DNA of 64,000 nt, taken from the NCBI GenBank assembly GCA_017617575.1, contig JAFZVY010000160.1, positions 26,726-90,725 on the forward strand, read 5' to 3'. A program made the translations under genes and the position numbers. Under the pieces are notes generated by a model that saw only the letters and a program-made list of their open reading frames with translations, was not told where the DNA came from and ran no database searches. Numbering within the stretch: position 1 is the first letter of the stretch; each line of letters begins with the position of its first letter. Shown one piece after another: positions 30,907 to 39,844 of the stretch. The stretch is from Bacteroidaceae bacterium. Lineage in GTDB: Bacteria > Bacteroidota > Bacteroidia > Bacteroidales > Bacteroidaceae.

Positions 30907-32778
30907 TTACTCCGTAATAGGTATCTCGAACTGAGGAGTTGGTATTCCTCCCTTTGAGAATATCTCTGGGACAGGATAGTCGTCATAGCAGTAACGAAGC
31001 TTGCCATCCACTATTGACCAAGTGACGGTGGACTCCTTCACCACCTTAGTCTGACCGTCAGTGAACGTCACTATGATACTGCCGTCAAACTGACGCTTAG
31101 CAGAAAGGGCACGTGGACCTTCGCTCTCAAGTGCCTTCTCGCCATACGCAATCTTGCGCATCTGAAGTGCTGCACGATGACCAGCCACCTGCTTGTCCTG
31201 AGGGTGGATGTCATTCCACTCGCCAGTGTCGAGAGTAGTGGCAAGCGCTGCACGGCTAAGTATGCGAGTGGCGAGACGCTGCTGTTCACGGATGTCGCAC
31301 CAACCACTCTCCTTGACCGGTTCTGTGTGGCGAGTCATGTAGCCAGGCAACTGCATCACGACTATAGGAAGAGGTGCGCGGAACTGCTTGCGCCAACTTG
31401 CCACCATATTGACAAGGTACATCGAATAGTCCTTCGTACCAAGGTTTGACTCACCCTGATACCATAGGATACCCTTGAACTGGAAATCGCGGAGCGGTGC
31501 TATCATAGCATTGTACAAGCCTGTTGGACAGTCAACGAAGTAAGTGGAAGATGGTCGGCGAGGCATCTGCTTTGCAATACACATCTGAGCCTCTTCCGAC
31601 ACCTTATATATATGGTCTCCTACTTCAAGCTGATACAACTTGCCAGAGGTGAAGTTTGCAGGTCCCGACTGAGACATGAGGTGAACCATAATCTCATTCT
31701 CGCCCTTGCGCAACAGACCCTCAGGCACCTTGTAAATACGTGGAGGATACTCATAAGTAGTGTTGCCAACGTACTTGCCGTTGACAAAGATAGTGTCAGC
31801 ATCCTTCATGGCACCCATGCGGAGAACTGCTGCCTTGGCTGCGTCCTGTTCATCAACGTTCACCGTGAAACGGAACCAATAAGAGCCATTGCCTTTGAAC
31901 CAGCGCGAGAAGATATTAGTCTTCTGCCAAGTGGAGAAGTCATAGTCAGGCGAGCGCCAACGGTTGACAACAGTGTCGGCAGACATCATGTCGCGCTCCC
32001 ACTTAACGAAAGCCATCATCTCCGCACGGTTAACAGAGTCAACCCAGTTAGCCTGATTGTACTTCGGAGCATCAAACTCATTCGCATAGGCAGGGAACGT
32101 CTTTAGCACCTCCTTTGGCATCCAAGCCTCAACGCGCGTTCCACCAACAGCCGAATTGATGATACCTATCGGCACCTTCTTCTCCTCCTGTAGTTCGCGT
32201 GCCATAAAATAGCAAATGCCAGATACCTCTGCACAGTTCTGTGGAGTGATGTTCTGCCATTTCAAGGTACGCACATTATCGTTTGGTCGAATGTAGTTGT
32301 ACTGATGAGGAAACTTCAGATAGCGTATCTGGTCATTGGAATAGTCTTTGACAAGGTCCGCCACCCTATCCATACAACGACGGATAGGTAGTTCCATATT
32401 GGACTGTCCGGAACACAGGAACACATCGCCCACAAGTATGTTCTTGAATGACGTACCAAGGACAAAGGAAGAAGCGTTTGCACTACCCTTCGCACCCTTG
32501 ACATACACATTCATGGTTTGAGGTTCAGCACACGCCTTCATCTTTGGAAGATAGACCTTCCACGTTCCATCCGCTCCAACATTACCCTTTGCACACTTGC
32601 CGTTGAATTCAACCTTAACTACGGAGCCAGGCTCTGCCCAACCCCATACAGGGACTTTAACATCACGCTGAAGAACCATTCCCTCGTTGAAAAACGCTGG
32701 AAGTGTAACCTTTCCCTGAGCAAAGAGCATCACGGACTGAATGGCAAGAATCAATACGAAACTAAGTCTTTTCATCAT
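30907..32778 (-). CDS. SASA-type (sialate O-acetylesterase-like) acetylesterase
   Basis: A 623-residue secreted protein with a signal peptide ending at MLFAQ (about 21). An N-terminal beta-domain is followed by the SGNH-type fold: Ser126 in LCSGQSNMEL, the AVGGTRVEAW block, the LWYQGESN block and DIHPQDK with the catalytic Asp-x-x-His near 558-561. A jelly-roll-like insertion lies between. Family members annotated as sialate O-acetylesterases in plant-glycan loci usually remove acetyl groups from hemicellulose, so deacetylation of xylan is more likely than of sialic acid. It follows the SusD gene and opens the esterase block. Confidence 0.82.
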   Translation of the reverse strand: MMKRLSFVLILAIQSVMLFAQGKVTLPAFFNEGMVLQRDVKVPVWGWAEPGSVVKVEFNGKCAKGNVGADGTWKVYLPKMKACAEPQTMNVYVKGAKGSANASSFVLGTSFKNILVGDVFLCSGQSNMELPIRRCMDRVADLVKDYSNDQIRYLKFPHQYNYIRPNDNVRTLKWQNITPQNCAEVSGICYFMARELQEEKKVPIGIINSAVGGTRVEAWMPKEVLKTFPAYANEFDAPKYNQANWVDSVNRAEMMAFVKWERDMMSADTVVNRWRSPDYDFSTWQKTNIFSRWFKGNGSYWFRFTVNVDEQDAAKAAVLRMGAMKDADTIFVNGKYVGNTTYEYPPRIYKVPEGLLRKGENEIMVHLMSQSGPANFTSGKLYQLEVGDHIYKVSEEAQMCIAKQMPRRPSSTYFVDCPTGLYNAMIAPLRDFQFKGILWYQGESNLGTKDYSMYLVNMVASWRKQFRAPLPIVVMQLPGYMTRHTEPVKESGWCDIREQQRLATRILSRAALATTLDTGEWNDIHPQDKQVAGHRAALQMRKIAYGEKALESEGPRALSAKRQFDGSIIVTFTDGQTKVVKESTVTWSIVDGKLRYCYDDYPVPEIFSKGGIPTPQFEIPITE

Positions 32779-32789
32779 ATCAAACTAAA

Positions 32790-32915
32790 AAGCCCCCCTA
32801 CCCCCTAAGGGAGCGGCTTTCAAATAATGAACCTTGAATAATTATCAATTATCCATTATCAATTATCAATTAAAGAGCAGCCCCCTACAGGGGGATAGAG
32901 GGCTGCCCTTTCTAA
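32790..32915. other. hairpins and ATTATCAATT repeats between SusD and esterase genes
   Basis: AAAGCC with GGCTTT flanks a C-run/G-run hairpin (about 32790-32820). Then ATTATCAATTA repeats about three times, and CAGCCCCCTACAGGGGG with GGGCTGC forms a second hairpin (about 32877-32911) with T-rich flanks. Partial termination here would lower expression of the four esterase genes relative to SusCD. Confidence 0.5.
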
Positions 32916-32980
32916 CATGTCGGTCAAATAACCATTACTTGATTGGCAAATGCCTTATCAACTAATTAGCGATAAACAAA

Positions 32981-34663
32981 TCACTTGATTGGCAAGTACC
33001 AATTCTTCTCATCCTTCAAGTAGTCGTAAAGTGTAGCATTAAGCTTTCCGTCACGACGAGCAACCTTGTCAGCAAGGAACGTTGGGTCATTCCTATGCAT
33101 TGAGAGACGCATCAAGTCATAGTAGCGAAGTCCTTCGGACGCTGTCTCAAGACCCATCTCATCACAGATAAGGTTCTCGACTGCAAGAATACTGTCTGCC
33201 TTTGTAGCGCACTGTGGTATCCTGTAGAGTGTATCAGCATCGGCACGGTTACAGCCACGTGAGTGAATGCCCTGAGTGTTCTCACGAGTGAAAGAATACT
33301 CGCTGAACGAGAGTAAGTCACCAGCAGCCTCACGCTCATCCTCTGGTATGTAATCTTCAATATTGTCTCTCCACAATCCGTACTTGAGGACTGCAAATGC
33401 AGCGTTTGGATAGCCAGCTCTGTTCATAGCCTCTGCATAGCGGAGATATATGTGCTGAAGACGGTAGAGAGTCACCGTTTCCGTTGAGCGATGTTTATAG
33501 TTATACGTTACATAATGACTAAACTGGTCATTATCAGATACAGTGTAGCCAGAAACGAAAATACTATACAAACGTAGGTCGCCATCATACTTTGAGGCAT
33601 AGCCGTTGATATGCTCATATATAAGCGTGTCTGGCAACTGAGTTACAGGATCTATATCCACGACAATACTACGCTGCTCTTTCGACAAGTTTTTAAGCGC
33701 CTGTGATGCATCCAACGAGCAATAGTAATTATTTCTCTCAGAAGAGTTGAACAGATAGTATAATTCTGACTCCATACCATAATACTTCGACACCTCAAAA
33801 GGAACATACGTAATACGCTCTTCTTTTTCCCTTATTGCACTATAGAAGTTGTCTTGGATATTAAGAATTTCAAAATTTCTGTCTTTCCAACAGGTTTTAG
33901 CAACTCCCGTTGGGTGAGTATCACCAAGCTTTGTGAGATAGTCGTGATAATACTGTGCTGCCTCCTTATAACGCTCTGCCCAAAGACAGAGGTCGCCAAG
34001 GAGAATACGTACGTTGATATAGAAATCGCGTGAGCTCATATCATTCATGTTACCGTATGATGGGTACTCCACATCCACGTTTTCCTTGATGTCATCGATA
34101 AAGTACTCTGCAATCTGCTTCACATTGTACTTAGGATAAGCTTTCACGTCGGCATCCTTCTCCGTAAGAATTGGCTTAGTGAAGAAAGGAACAGAGCCAT
34201 AGTTGAGTGCAAGCTGGAGATATGCCCATGCACGATATGACTTGATAACGGAATACTCCTTTGCAAATACCACCTCACCATGCTTCTTGAGGTTGAGGTT
34301 AGCACTCTCGAGATAAAAATTACAATTCTGGATTACGGCATAGTAGTCGCTAATCTTATTGTACTCGTTATCATCAAGGTTTCTGAACTCAGCAAGGTTC
34401 TTGAGGTCATCGCTTGCCGCATCCGTTACGGAGATAAGGTCGCCACGCACCTCACCAAGAAGGATTGTACGGTCTGCCACATTACGCATTGTCTGGATTA
34501 TTCCGAGGACAGAATGCAATGTGTCTGTTGGTACGTCAACTTTATGATTGAAGTCAACAAGGTTGCTTTCTGGCTCAGAGCAACTCTCCATAGTGAGAAC
34601 GGAAGAGCCGATAGTGGCGAACGCAAGTGACGTTACAAATACTTTTCTTATAATAGATTTCAT
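32981..34663 (-). CDS. SusD/RagB-family outer-membrane lipoprotein
   Basis: A 560-residue surface lipoprotein. The signal peptide ends with a lipobox at MESC (Cys28). The alpha-helical repeat body shows SusD-type motifs such as YRAWAYLQLALNYGSVPFF near 143-162 and a C-terminal domain with RYYDLMRLS. SusD proteins cap the SusC transporter and bind oligosaccharides at the cell surface. It follows its SusC gene by 13 bases, so the two are co-translated. In the four-gene set FAS1-FAS1-SusC-SusD it is the second SusD of the operon. The ligand is expected to be a decorated xylo-oligosaccharide, but this is inference. Confidence 0.88.
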   Translation of the reverse strand: MKSIIRKVFVTSLAFATIGSSVLTMESCSEPESNLVDFNHKVDVPTDTLHSVLGIIQTMRNVADRTILLGEVRGDLISVTDAASDDLKNLAEFRNLDDNEYNKISDYYAVIQNCNFYLESANLNLKKHGEVVFAKEYSVIKSYRAWAYLQLALNYGSVPFFTKPILTEKDADVKAYPKYNVKQIAEYFIDDIKENVDVEYPSYGNMNDMSSRDFYINVRILLGDLCLWAERYKEAAQYYHDYLTKLGDTHPTGVAKTCWKDRNFEILNIQDNFYSAIREKEERITYVPFEVSKYYGMESELYYLFNSSERNNYYCSLDASQALKNLSKEQRSIVVDIDPVTQLPDTLIYEHINGYASKYDGDLRLYSIFVSGYTVSDNDQFSHYVTYNYKHRSTETVTLYRLQHIYLRYAEAMNRAGYPNAAFAVLKYGLWRDNIEDYIPEDEREAAGDLLSFSEYSFTRENTQGIHSRGCNRADADTLYRIPQCATKADSILAVENLICDEMGLETASEGLRYYDLMRLSMHRNDPTFLADKVARRDGKLNATLYDYLKDEKNWYLPIK

Positions 34664-34676
34664 ATATTCAAGTGTT

Positions 34677-37600
34677 TTAGAGGTTAATCTTCATACCAAG
34701 TGAGAAACTGCGACCGAAGCCGAGCATACCACGATCAATGCCCATACCTATTACAGAGTTAGTCGAAGCGAACTCTGGGTCGTTTCCGAGATACTTGGTG
34801 AGGGTGAATAGATTATTACCGGCAGCCCATACTGTAATGCCCTGGATGTACTCGTTGTGAACAGGCAACTTGTAGCTAATTGTGACATTCTTTAGCTTCA
34901 AGTAGCTTCCATCCTCAATCCAACGGTCAGAGAAGCGACTGTTACCCATCTCATCGAGGAATGATGCACGAGGAACATCAGTCTGCTGTCCTTCATAAGT
35001 CCAACGGTTGAGCATAGTAGTAGTCTGGTTGTAGAAGTATGAACCGGACTCAAGCACAGAGCGTTGGTAATTATAGATATCACCTCCAAGAGAGTAGTTG
35101 AAGTTGGCCGTAAGCGTGAAGTTCTTCCAAGAAACCATAGTATTAATAGTACCGAAGATATCAGGATTAGGGTCACCTATCACCTGCATATCCTTTGAGT
35201 CAAGAACGTTATCATCAGTTACGAAACGAACATCTCCCGCATGGAAATATTGCTTGTCGCCATTCTTCTTAACTTGGTAGATACCAGCGTCAGATGCTTC
35301 CTTCTCGGTTGCATACACGCCGTTTGTCTTATATCCATAGAACAGATTTGCCGGGCTGCCCACCTGAGAACGGATTGTAGCTCCATAAAGTTCATTGTCA
35401 ACATAGTTGGCAGAAGAAGCAAGAGCCTTAATCGTGTTCTTATAGTGTCCAACACTACCGCCTATAGACCATACGAAATCCTTAAGGTTTAAAACCTTTG
35501 CGTTAAATGCTACATTAAAGCCTTCGTTGGCAAGCTTACCATCATTATTCCAGTTATAACGAAGACCAGTGATATAGCTGAGAGGATTAACGGAAAGAAG
35601 GTCTGAGGTAACGCTATTGAAGTATGTGAATGCTACGTTCACACGGTTGTCGAAACCTACGAGATTAACACCTGCAGTAAGACGGCGTGTAGTCTCCCAC
35701 TTTAACTTAGTATTACCGATGTTACCCATGTAAATACCTGTAGTCTCATCAAACATACGCTTAGCAATAAAGTATGTTCTTGCAGCCTTGCAGTCGATAT
35801 CGTCATTACCGAGTATGTCATAACCTACATTGAGACGGAGGTAGTCAACACCCTTGGCATTAAACCACTTCTCATTTGACACAACCCAAGCACCCTCAAC
35901 AGAAGGGAACATACCGAAGGCATAGTTGCTAACCTTGAGAGCACCTTCCACATCCTTACCGAAGCGGCTTGAACCATCGAGCGAAGCACCAAGACTGAGG
36001 TAGTAACGCTCAAGGTAATTGTAGTTGGCATTAAGGTAGTATGTAAAGTTTGTACTACGTGCATCATCACCATCCGTACTCTTGTATTTAAGTGACTTTG
36101 ACATGTTAGGTGTCTTGTCGTTACCTGTATCATATCCAGACCCTGCATTAAGATTGTAAGTATCATTAAAGAGACGGAAACCAGCACGTGCATCAAGCTT
36201 GTGAGCGCCAAAGCGCTTGTTGTAGCCTACATACAAATCATTCATGACAGTAATCTGACGAGCTGCCATTGCAGAAGAAATGTTTTCAACGTTACCAAGT
36301 TTATCAATATAATACACTGGCACACAATTCGTAGGAATATAATAACGATCCTCTGTATTGTCAATCTGGAATGCGAAATGGTTTGCAATGAACAAGTCCT
36401 TAGTTACGTCCCACTTTGGAGTGATTGAGAGTGTGATGAGACGATTACCGAAGAGGTTCTTGTTCATACCCTCAGCGTTATCAAGAAGACTTACAGGATT
36501 GGCAAGCGACCTGTTGTACTTACTGCTGGCAATAGACACATCATTGAGATAGTCATCTGCTTCTGCGAGGTAGCCTGAAAGGTTACCCTTTGTGTCGTAA
36601 GCGTATGGTGAGAGGAATGGTGCCTTGATGAGAGCAAGGAATGCTGGAGAGGAGATAAGTCCATCTGTCACTTCATCCTTTACGGCATCATCACGAAGGT
36701 TACGGCTCACGTCGCTATATGAAGCGTCGAAGCGTACGGTAAGCGAAGGGAGAACTATGATATCAGTATTCAAGCGAAGATTGAAGCGTGAATATGAATT
36801 GCCCTTGAGAGTAGCGTCTCCACCTGTGTAACCTACGGAGAGGTTGTAGTTGGCAACTTCATCACCACCCTGCACGTTGATACTGTAATTCTGGGTGAAT
36901 GCCTCATTATATACCTCTTTGTTCCAATCCGTAGAATTATGATACATGTTATAGTAATAATAGTTAGGATCAGACTGGAGGAACTTGTATGAGTTTGAGA
37001 TAGAACCCGTAGTTCCGATAAGCTCTGAAGCGTAGATTCGATAGTCCTCAGCATTCATCACCGTTGGAGTCTTAGGCAGAAGCTCATAGCTACCACCTAC
37101 GCTCACGTCAATACGAGTAGCCATTGACTTGTTGCGCTTAGTCTCAATTATGACAACTCCATTGGCAGCCTTGGCTCCATAGATGGCAGTACCATTCTTG
37201 AGCACACTCACCTTCTCGATATCCTCCACCATGATGTTGGCAAGGACGTTATTGAAGAAGCCGTCGTGGAGTGACAAGGCGTTAAGCTGCATGTTCTGCA
37301 TCACGCCATCCACGATAATGAGTGGCTGTGCGTTGGCATTAAGCGAGTTGATACCGTTCATGAGCATCGTGATACCCTGACCTGCCACGCCACTACGCAT
37401 AGTTGTGAGCATCTCGCCTCCGAATGTCTGCTGTATCTGATTGTCAATGCTCATATCATTATTGAGGTAATTGACAATCTCTGTCCTACCCATCGTAGCA
37501 TTAGTTGATGTAGAGTAAATCTCAGCATACTTGTCTGGGTACATCTTGACAGTCTTCAGAGTTGCCTCAGAACTGCCTATGCCTTGCTGAATGACATTAT

Positions 37601-37895
37601 AACCTTCACCTGTATAGATGAGCGAAGTAACGAAGTCCGGCAACTTGATAGTGAACGTACCGTCGTCCTCTGTCATGGCAGCAGCACGATTGTAGTTGTA
37701 TGCCTGAACGCGAATACCAGAGAGTGGCTCGCCTGTAGCAGCATCCACCACCTTACCAGTGTATTCCCTTGTAGCAGCAGGAGCAACGACTGCCGTTCCC
37801 CTCTTTGGTTGTGCAAAGGAGTTGACAGTCATGACAGACGACTGTACAGCTACAGTTGCTGCAAGTGCAAATATTTTATATCCCATAGTTTTCAT
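34677..37895 (-). CDS. SusC-type TonB-dependent outer-membrane transporter
   Basis: A 1072-residue transporter. A signal peptide (to about 28, SFAQ) is followed by a carboxypeptidase-D-like regulatory domain (TGKVVDAATGEPLSGIRV near 46-64), a plug domain (LIIVDGVM, IEKVSVLKNGTAIYG, GVVIIETKR) and a 22-strand barrel ending in a strand with SFSLGMKI. It imports oligosaccharides with TonB energy. Its ATG overlaps the stop codon of the preceding FAS1 gene in ATGA, so translation is coupled. An internal ATG at codon 4 is an alternative start. It is one of two SusC genes in the same run; they are not close duplicates. Confidence 0.9.
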   Translation of the reverse strand: MKTMGYKIFALAATVAVQSSVMTVNSFAQPKRGTAVVAPAATREYTGKVVDAATGEPLSGIRVQAYNYNRAAAMTEDDGTFTIKLPDFVTSLIYTGEGYNVIQQGIGSSEATLKTVKMYPDKYAEIYSTSTNATMGRTEIVNYLNNDMSIDNQIQQTFGGEMLTTMRSGVAGQGITMLMNGINSLNANAQPLIIVDGVMQNMQLNALSLHDGFFNNVLANIMVEDIEKVSVLKNGTAIYGAKAANGVVIIETKRNKSMATRIDVSVGGSYELLPKTPTVMNAEDYRIYASELIGTTGSISNSYKFLQSDPNYYYYNMYHNSTDWNKEVYNEAFTQNYSINVQGGDEVANYNLSVGYTGGDATLKGNSYSRFNLRLNTDIIVLPSLTVRFDASYSDVSRNLRDDAVKDEVTDGLISSPAFLALIKAPFLSPYAYDTKGNLSGYLAEADDYLNDVSIASSKYNRSLANPVSLLDNAEGMNKNLFGNRLITLSITPKWDVTKDLFIANHFAFQIDNTEDRYYIPTNCVPVYYIDKLGNVENISSAMAARQITVMNDLYVGYNKRFGAHKLDARAGFRLFNDTYNLNAGSGYDTGNDKTPNMSKSLKYKSTDGDDARSTNFTYYLNANYNYLERYYLSLGASLDGSSRFGKDVEGALKVSNYAFGMFPSVEGAWVVSNEKWFNAKGVDYLRLNVGYDILGNDDIDCKAARTYFIAKRMFDETTGIYMGNIGNTKLKWETTRRLTAGVNLVGFDNRVNVAFTYFNSVTSDLLSVNPLSYITGLRYNWNNDGKLANEGFNVAFNAKVLNLKDFVWSIGGSVGHYKNTIKALASSANYVDNELYGATIRSQVGSPANLFYGYKTNGVYATEKEASDAGIYQVKKNGDKQYFHAGDVRFVTDDNVLDSKDMQVIGDPNPDIFGTINTMVSWKNFTLTANFNYSLGGDIYNYQRSVLESGSYFYNQTTTMLNRWTYEGQQTDVPRASFLDEMGNSRFSDRWIEDGSYLKLKNVTISYKLPVHNEYIQGITVWAAGNNLFTLTKYLGNDPEFASTNSVIGMGIDRGMLGFGRSFSLGMKINL

Positions 37896-39601
37896 TTCTT
37901 AGCCTCCTTTCTTGGCTTTGCGCCATTTTGGTTTGCTTCCTCATTCTTCATATCCTCCTCTGTGACAGGACGCAAGTAGATGCAGTCAAGGAGGCACTCA
38001 CGGCTGTAAGCTGTCTCCGTACGTGCAAGCGTACACCTAATAGTCACGTTAAGGTCTGCATCGTTCTTTCCGTAGTTACATACAGGCATGGTCACACGAC
38101 CAAGGCAGATAGTGTCCACGGTAAGACCCGAAGAGATGGCAGCATCCTCCATTTCGATGGTCTGCTTCTCGCCATTCTCATCCTTATATGTAAATGTTCC
38201 GAACAACTTGTTTGGACGGAAATCCTTTGAAGTTGCACGATACACAGTCTTAGGAAGCACTACCACACACACGTCGTATGTTCCACTGAGAGTGCTGCGA
38301 ACGTCGAATGACATTGTCCAGTTCTTGTTTGACTTAGCCTTGATGTGAAGGTAGGAGTTATTAGAGATTGTATCTCCCACGGCATTACCCACATCGTATG
38401 TACAGTCCGTGCTGTTGGTCAAGTTCCATGAATACTCACCCTGTACGGTGATAGGATGGAAGTAGAGCTGCTTTGCCGTGAAAGGCCACTTGGTGATATT
38501 GTATATATAACCATTTGAACAGTAACGTATGCTCTCAAACTGTGAGCGAGTCATGATACCATCCTCTCCGTATGGGTCGTAATACACGTTATAAGGCCAT
38601 GAACCACTACTATACATAGTTGACATGATGGAGTCTTTCACGCTCTTCTGTGTACTGTAATTATAGAACAAGTCCTGCATAAGGTTTATAGTAGTCCAGT
38701 AGGATGTCAAGGAGTCTGCCTTGTTCACATTACCGAAGCTGAAGTACTTCTTCGCCTCCTCGTACGCTGGCTCCCATGCACTCTTTGATGGTGCAAGCAT
38801 AAAGTAGAGTGAGTCCTCTGAATTAATGTCATCAAAGTAGTTGAAGAGTGAATTGTACTTGTAAGTAACGGAGTCGGAATAAATCTTCTCTCCGTTGATG
38901 ATGTCTGCCACCACGCTGGCATCCTCGTCAAGCTCCTGACGCTCGAAATTAAGCAAGGCTGCTCCGAAGTGAGCGTACTCATCAAGTGATGAGATGGCAT
39001 CGTATATATTGTAATGATAGTAAACGTCTCCATCCAACTTGTGAAGGACACCATTCTTGGCTGGAATGTTCTTGGCTACAGGAGTCACGCCATCCACGTC
39101 ATATTCTGAAGAAGAAACATACTTGCCATTAAGCATACGTACACTTTCACCCTTTCCATATGAAAGAGTGTGAAGGCTACGAGCTATATGGTTGCTCACA
39201 AAGTGGACTGCCACGCCTGAGTCGCCCTTTGCAGTCTGACACAATGACAGGAGCGAATCGGCATTATATGTGCCATCCACAGGTGCCCATACCGTGAGAG
39301 ACTGGTCAGCGCCAAGCAAGTCTGCATAAGTCACTTTGGTACGATGGTTGTTCGTATAGAGGTGTGTTGCCCTAAGAAGCTTACTGAAGTTGCTCAACTG
39401 AGGGTCAGCATCAATAATGGTCATAAGCGACTGCGTACCCTTACTCTGAGGGTCGTCATAGTGTTCCTCCCATGTATCGGAACAAGCAGTCAAAGAGAAC
39501 AGGGAGCACTGTGCCATCATCATGCCGACAGCCATGCCAAGCAAGCTCCTACCCTTTATTTTATCTCGTAATATCATAATGTTTATTTGTTTAATTTTCA
39601 C
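37892..39601 (-). CDS. fasciclin (FAS1) domain lipoprotein
   Basis: A 569-residue lipoprotein: the hydrophobic N-terminus leads to a lipobox LTAC (Cys40); a start at Met9 is also possible. A FAS1 domain covers about 58-195 (NFSKLLRATHLY, LTVWAPVDGTYN, NGVLHKLDGDVYY). A second, less clear one may follow to about 400, and the C-terminal 170 residues form a beta-rich domain. FAS1 domains mediate adhesion or ligand binding. In Bacteroidota they often accompany SusCD genes. The stop codon overlaps the SusC start, implying a stoichiometric partner, perhaps a surface glycan-binding protein. No glycan-binding residues can be assigned. Confidence 0.8.
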   Translation of the reverse strand: MKIKQINIMILRDKIKGRSLLGMAVGMMMAQCSLFSLTACSDTWEEHYDDPQSKGTQSLMTIIDADPQLSNFSKLLRATHLYTNNHRTKVTYADLLGADQSLTVWAPVDGTYNADSLLSLCQTAKGDSGVAVHFVSNHIARSLHTLSYGKGESVRMLNGKYVSSSEYDVDGVTPVAKNIPAKNGVLHKLDGDVYYHYNIYDAISSLDEYAHFGAALLNFERQELDEDASVVADIINGEKIYSDSVTYKYNSLFNYFDDINSEDSLYFMLAPSKSAWEPAYEEAKKYFSFGNVNKADSLTSYWTTINLMQDLFYNYSTQKSVKDSIMSTMYSSGSWPYNVYYDPYGEDGIMTRSQFESIRYCSNGYIYNITKWPFTAKQLYFHPITVQGEYSWNLTNSTDCTYDVGNAVGDTISNNSYLHIKAKSNKNWTMSFDVRSTLSGTYDVCVVVLPKTVYRATSKDFRPNKLFGTFTYKDENGEKQTIEMEDAAISSGLTVDTICLGRVTMPVCNYGKNDADLNVTIRCTLARTETAYSRECLLDCIYLRPVTEEDMKNEEANQNGAKPRKEAKK

Positions 39602-39643
39602 TTTCTTCCACAGATGGATAACGACCTTGAAAACGGTCTCAAA

Positions 39644-39800
39644 AATCGATTACTATCGATGTGTCAATTCGATTATTAAACGATATGGTAATTCGATTAT
39701 TAAACGATGTTGCAATTCGATTATTAAACGATGTGGTAATTCGTTTAATAAACGATGCTGCAATTCGATTACTAAACGATGTGGTATATCGTTCCCGATT
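39644..39800. repeat. 24-bp tandem repeat array between two FAS1 genes
   Basis: AATTCG recurs at 39666, 39690, 39714, 39738 and 39762, giving five 24-base units of the form AATTCGATTATTAAACGATG plus four bases. One unit contains TCGTTTAATAAACGA, a perfect palindrome with seven-base arms, and the others near-palindromes. A degenerate unit precedes. The plus-strand frames through it encode an eight-residue repeat but start inside the array and have no gene-like features. Confidence 0.85.
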
Positions 39801-39844
39801 GATTTTTGCATCCATCTGCAGAAGAGGAATTATATTACTCTTAC

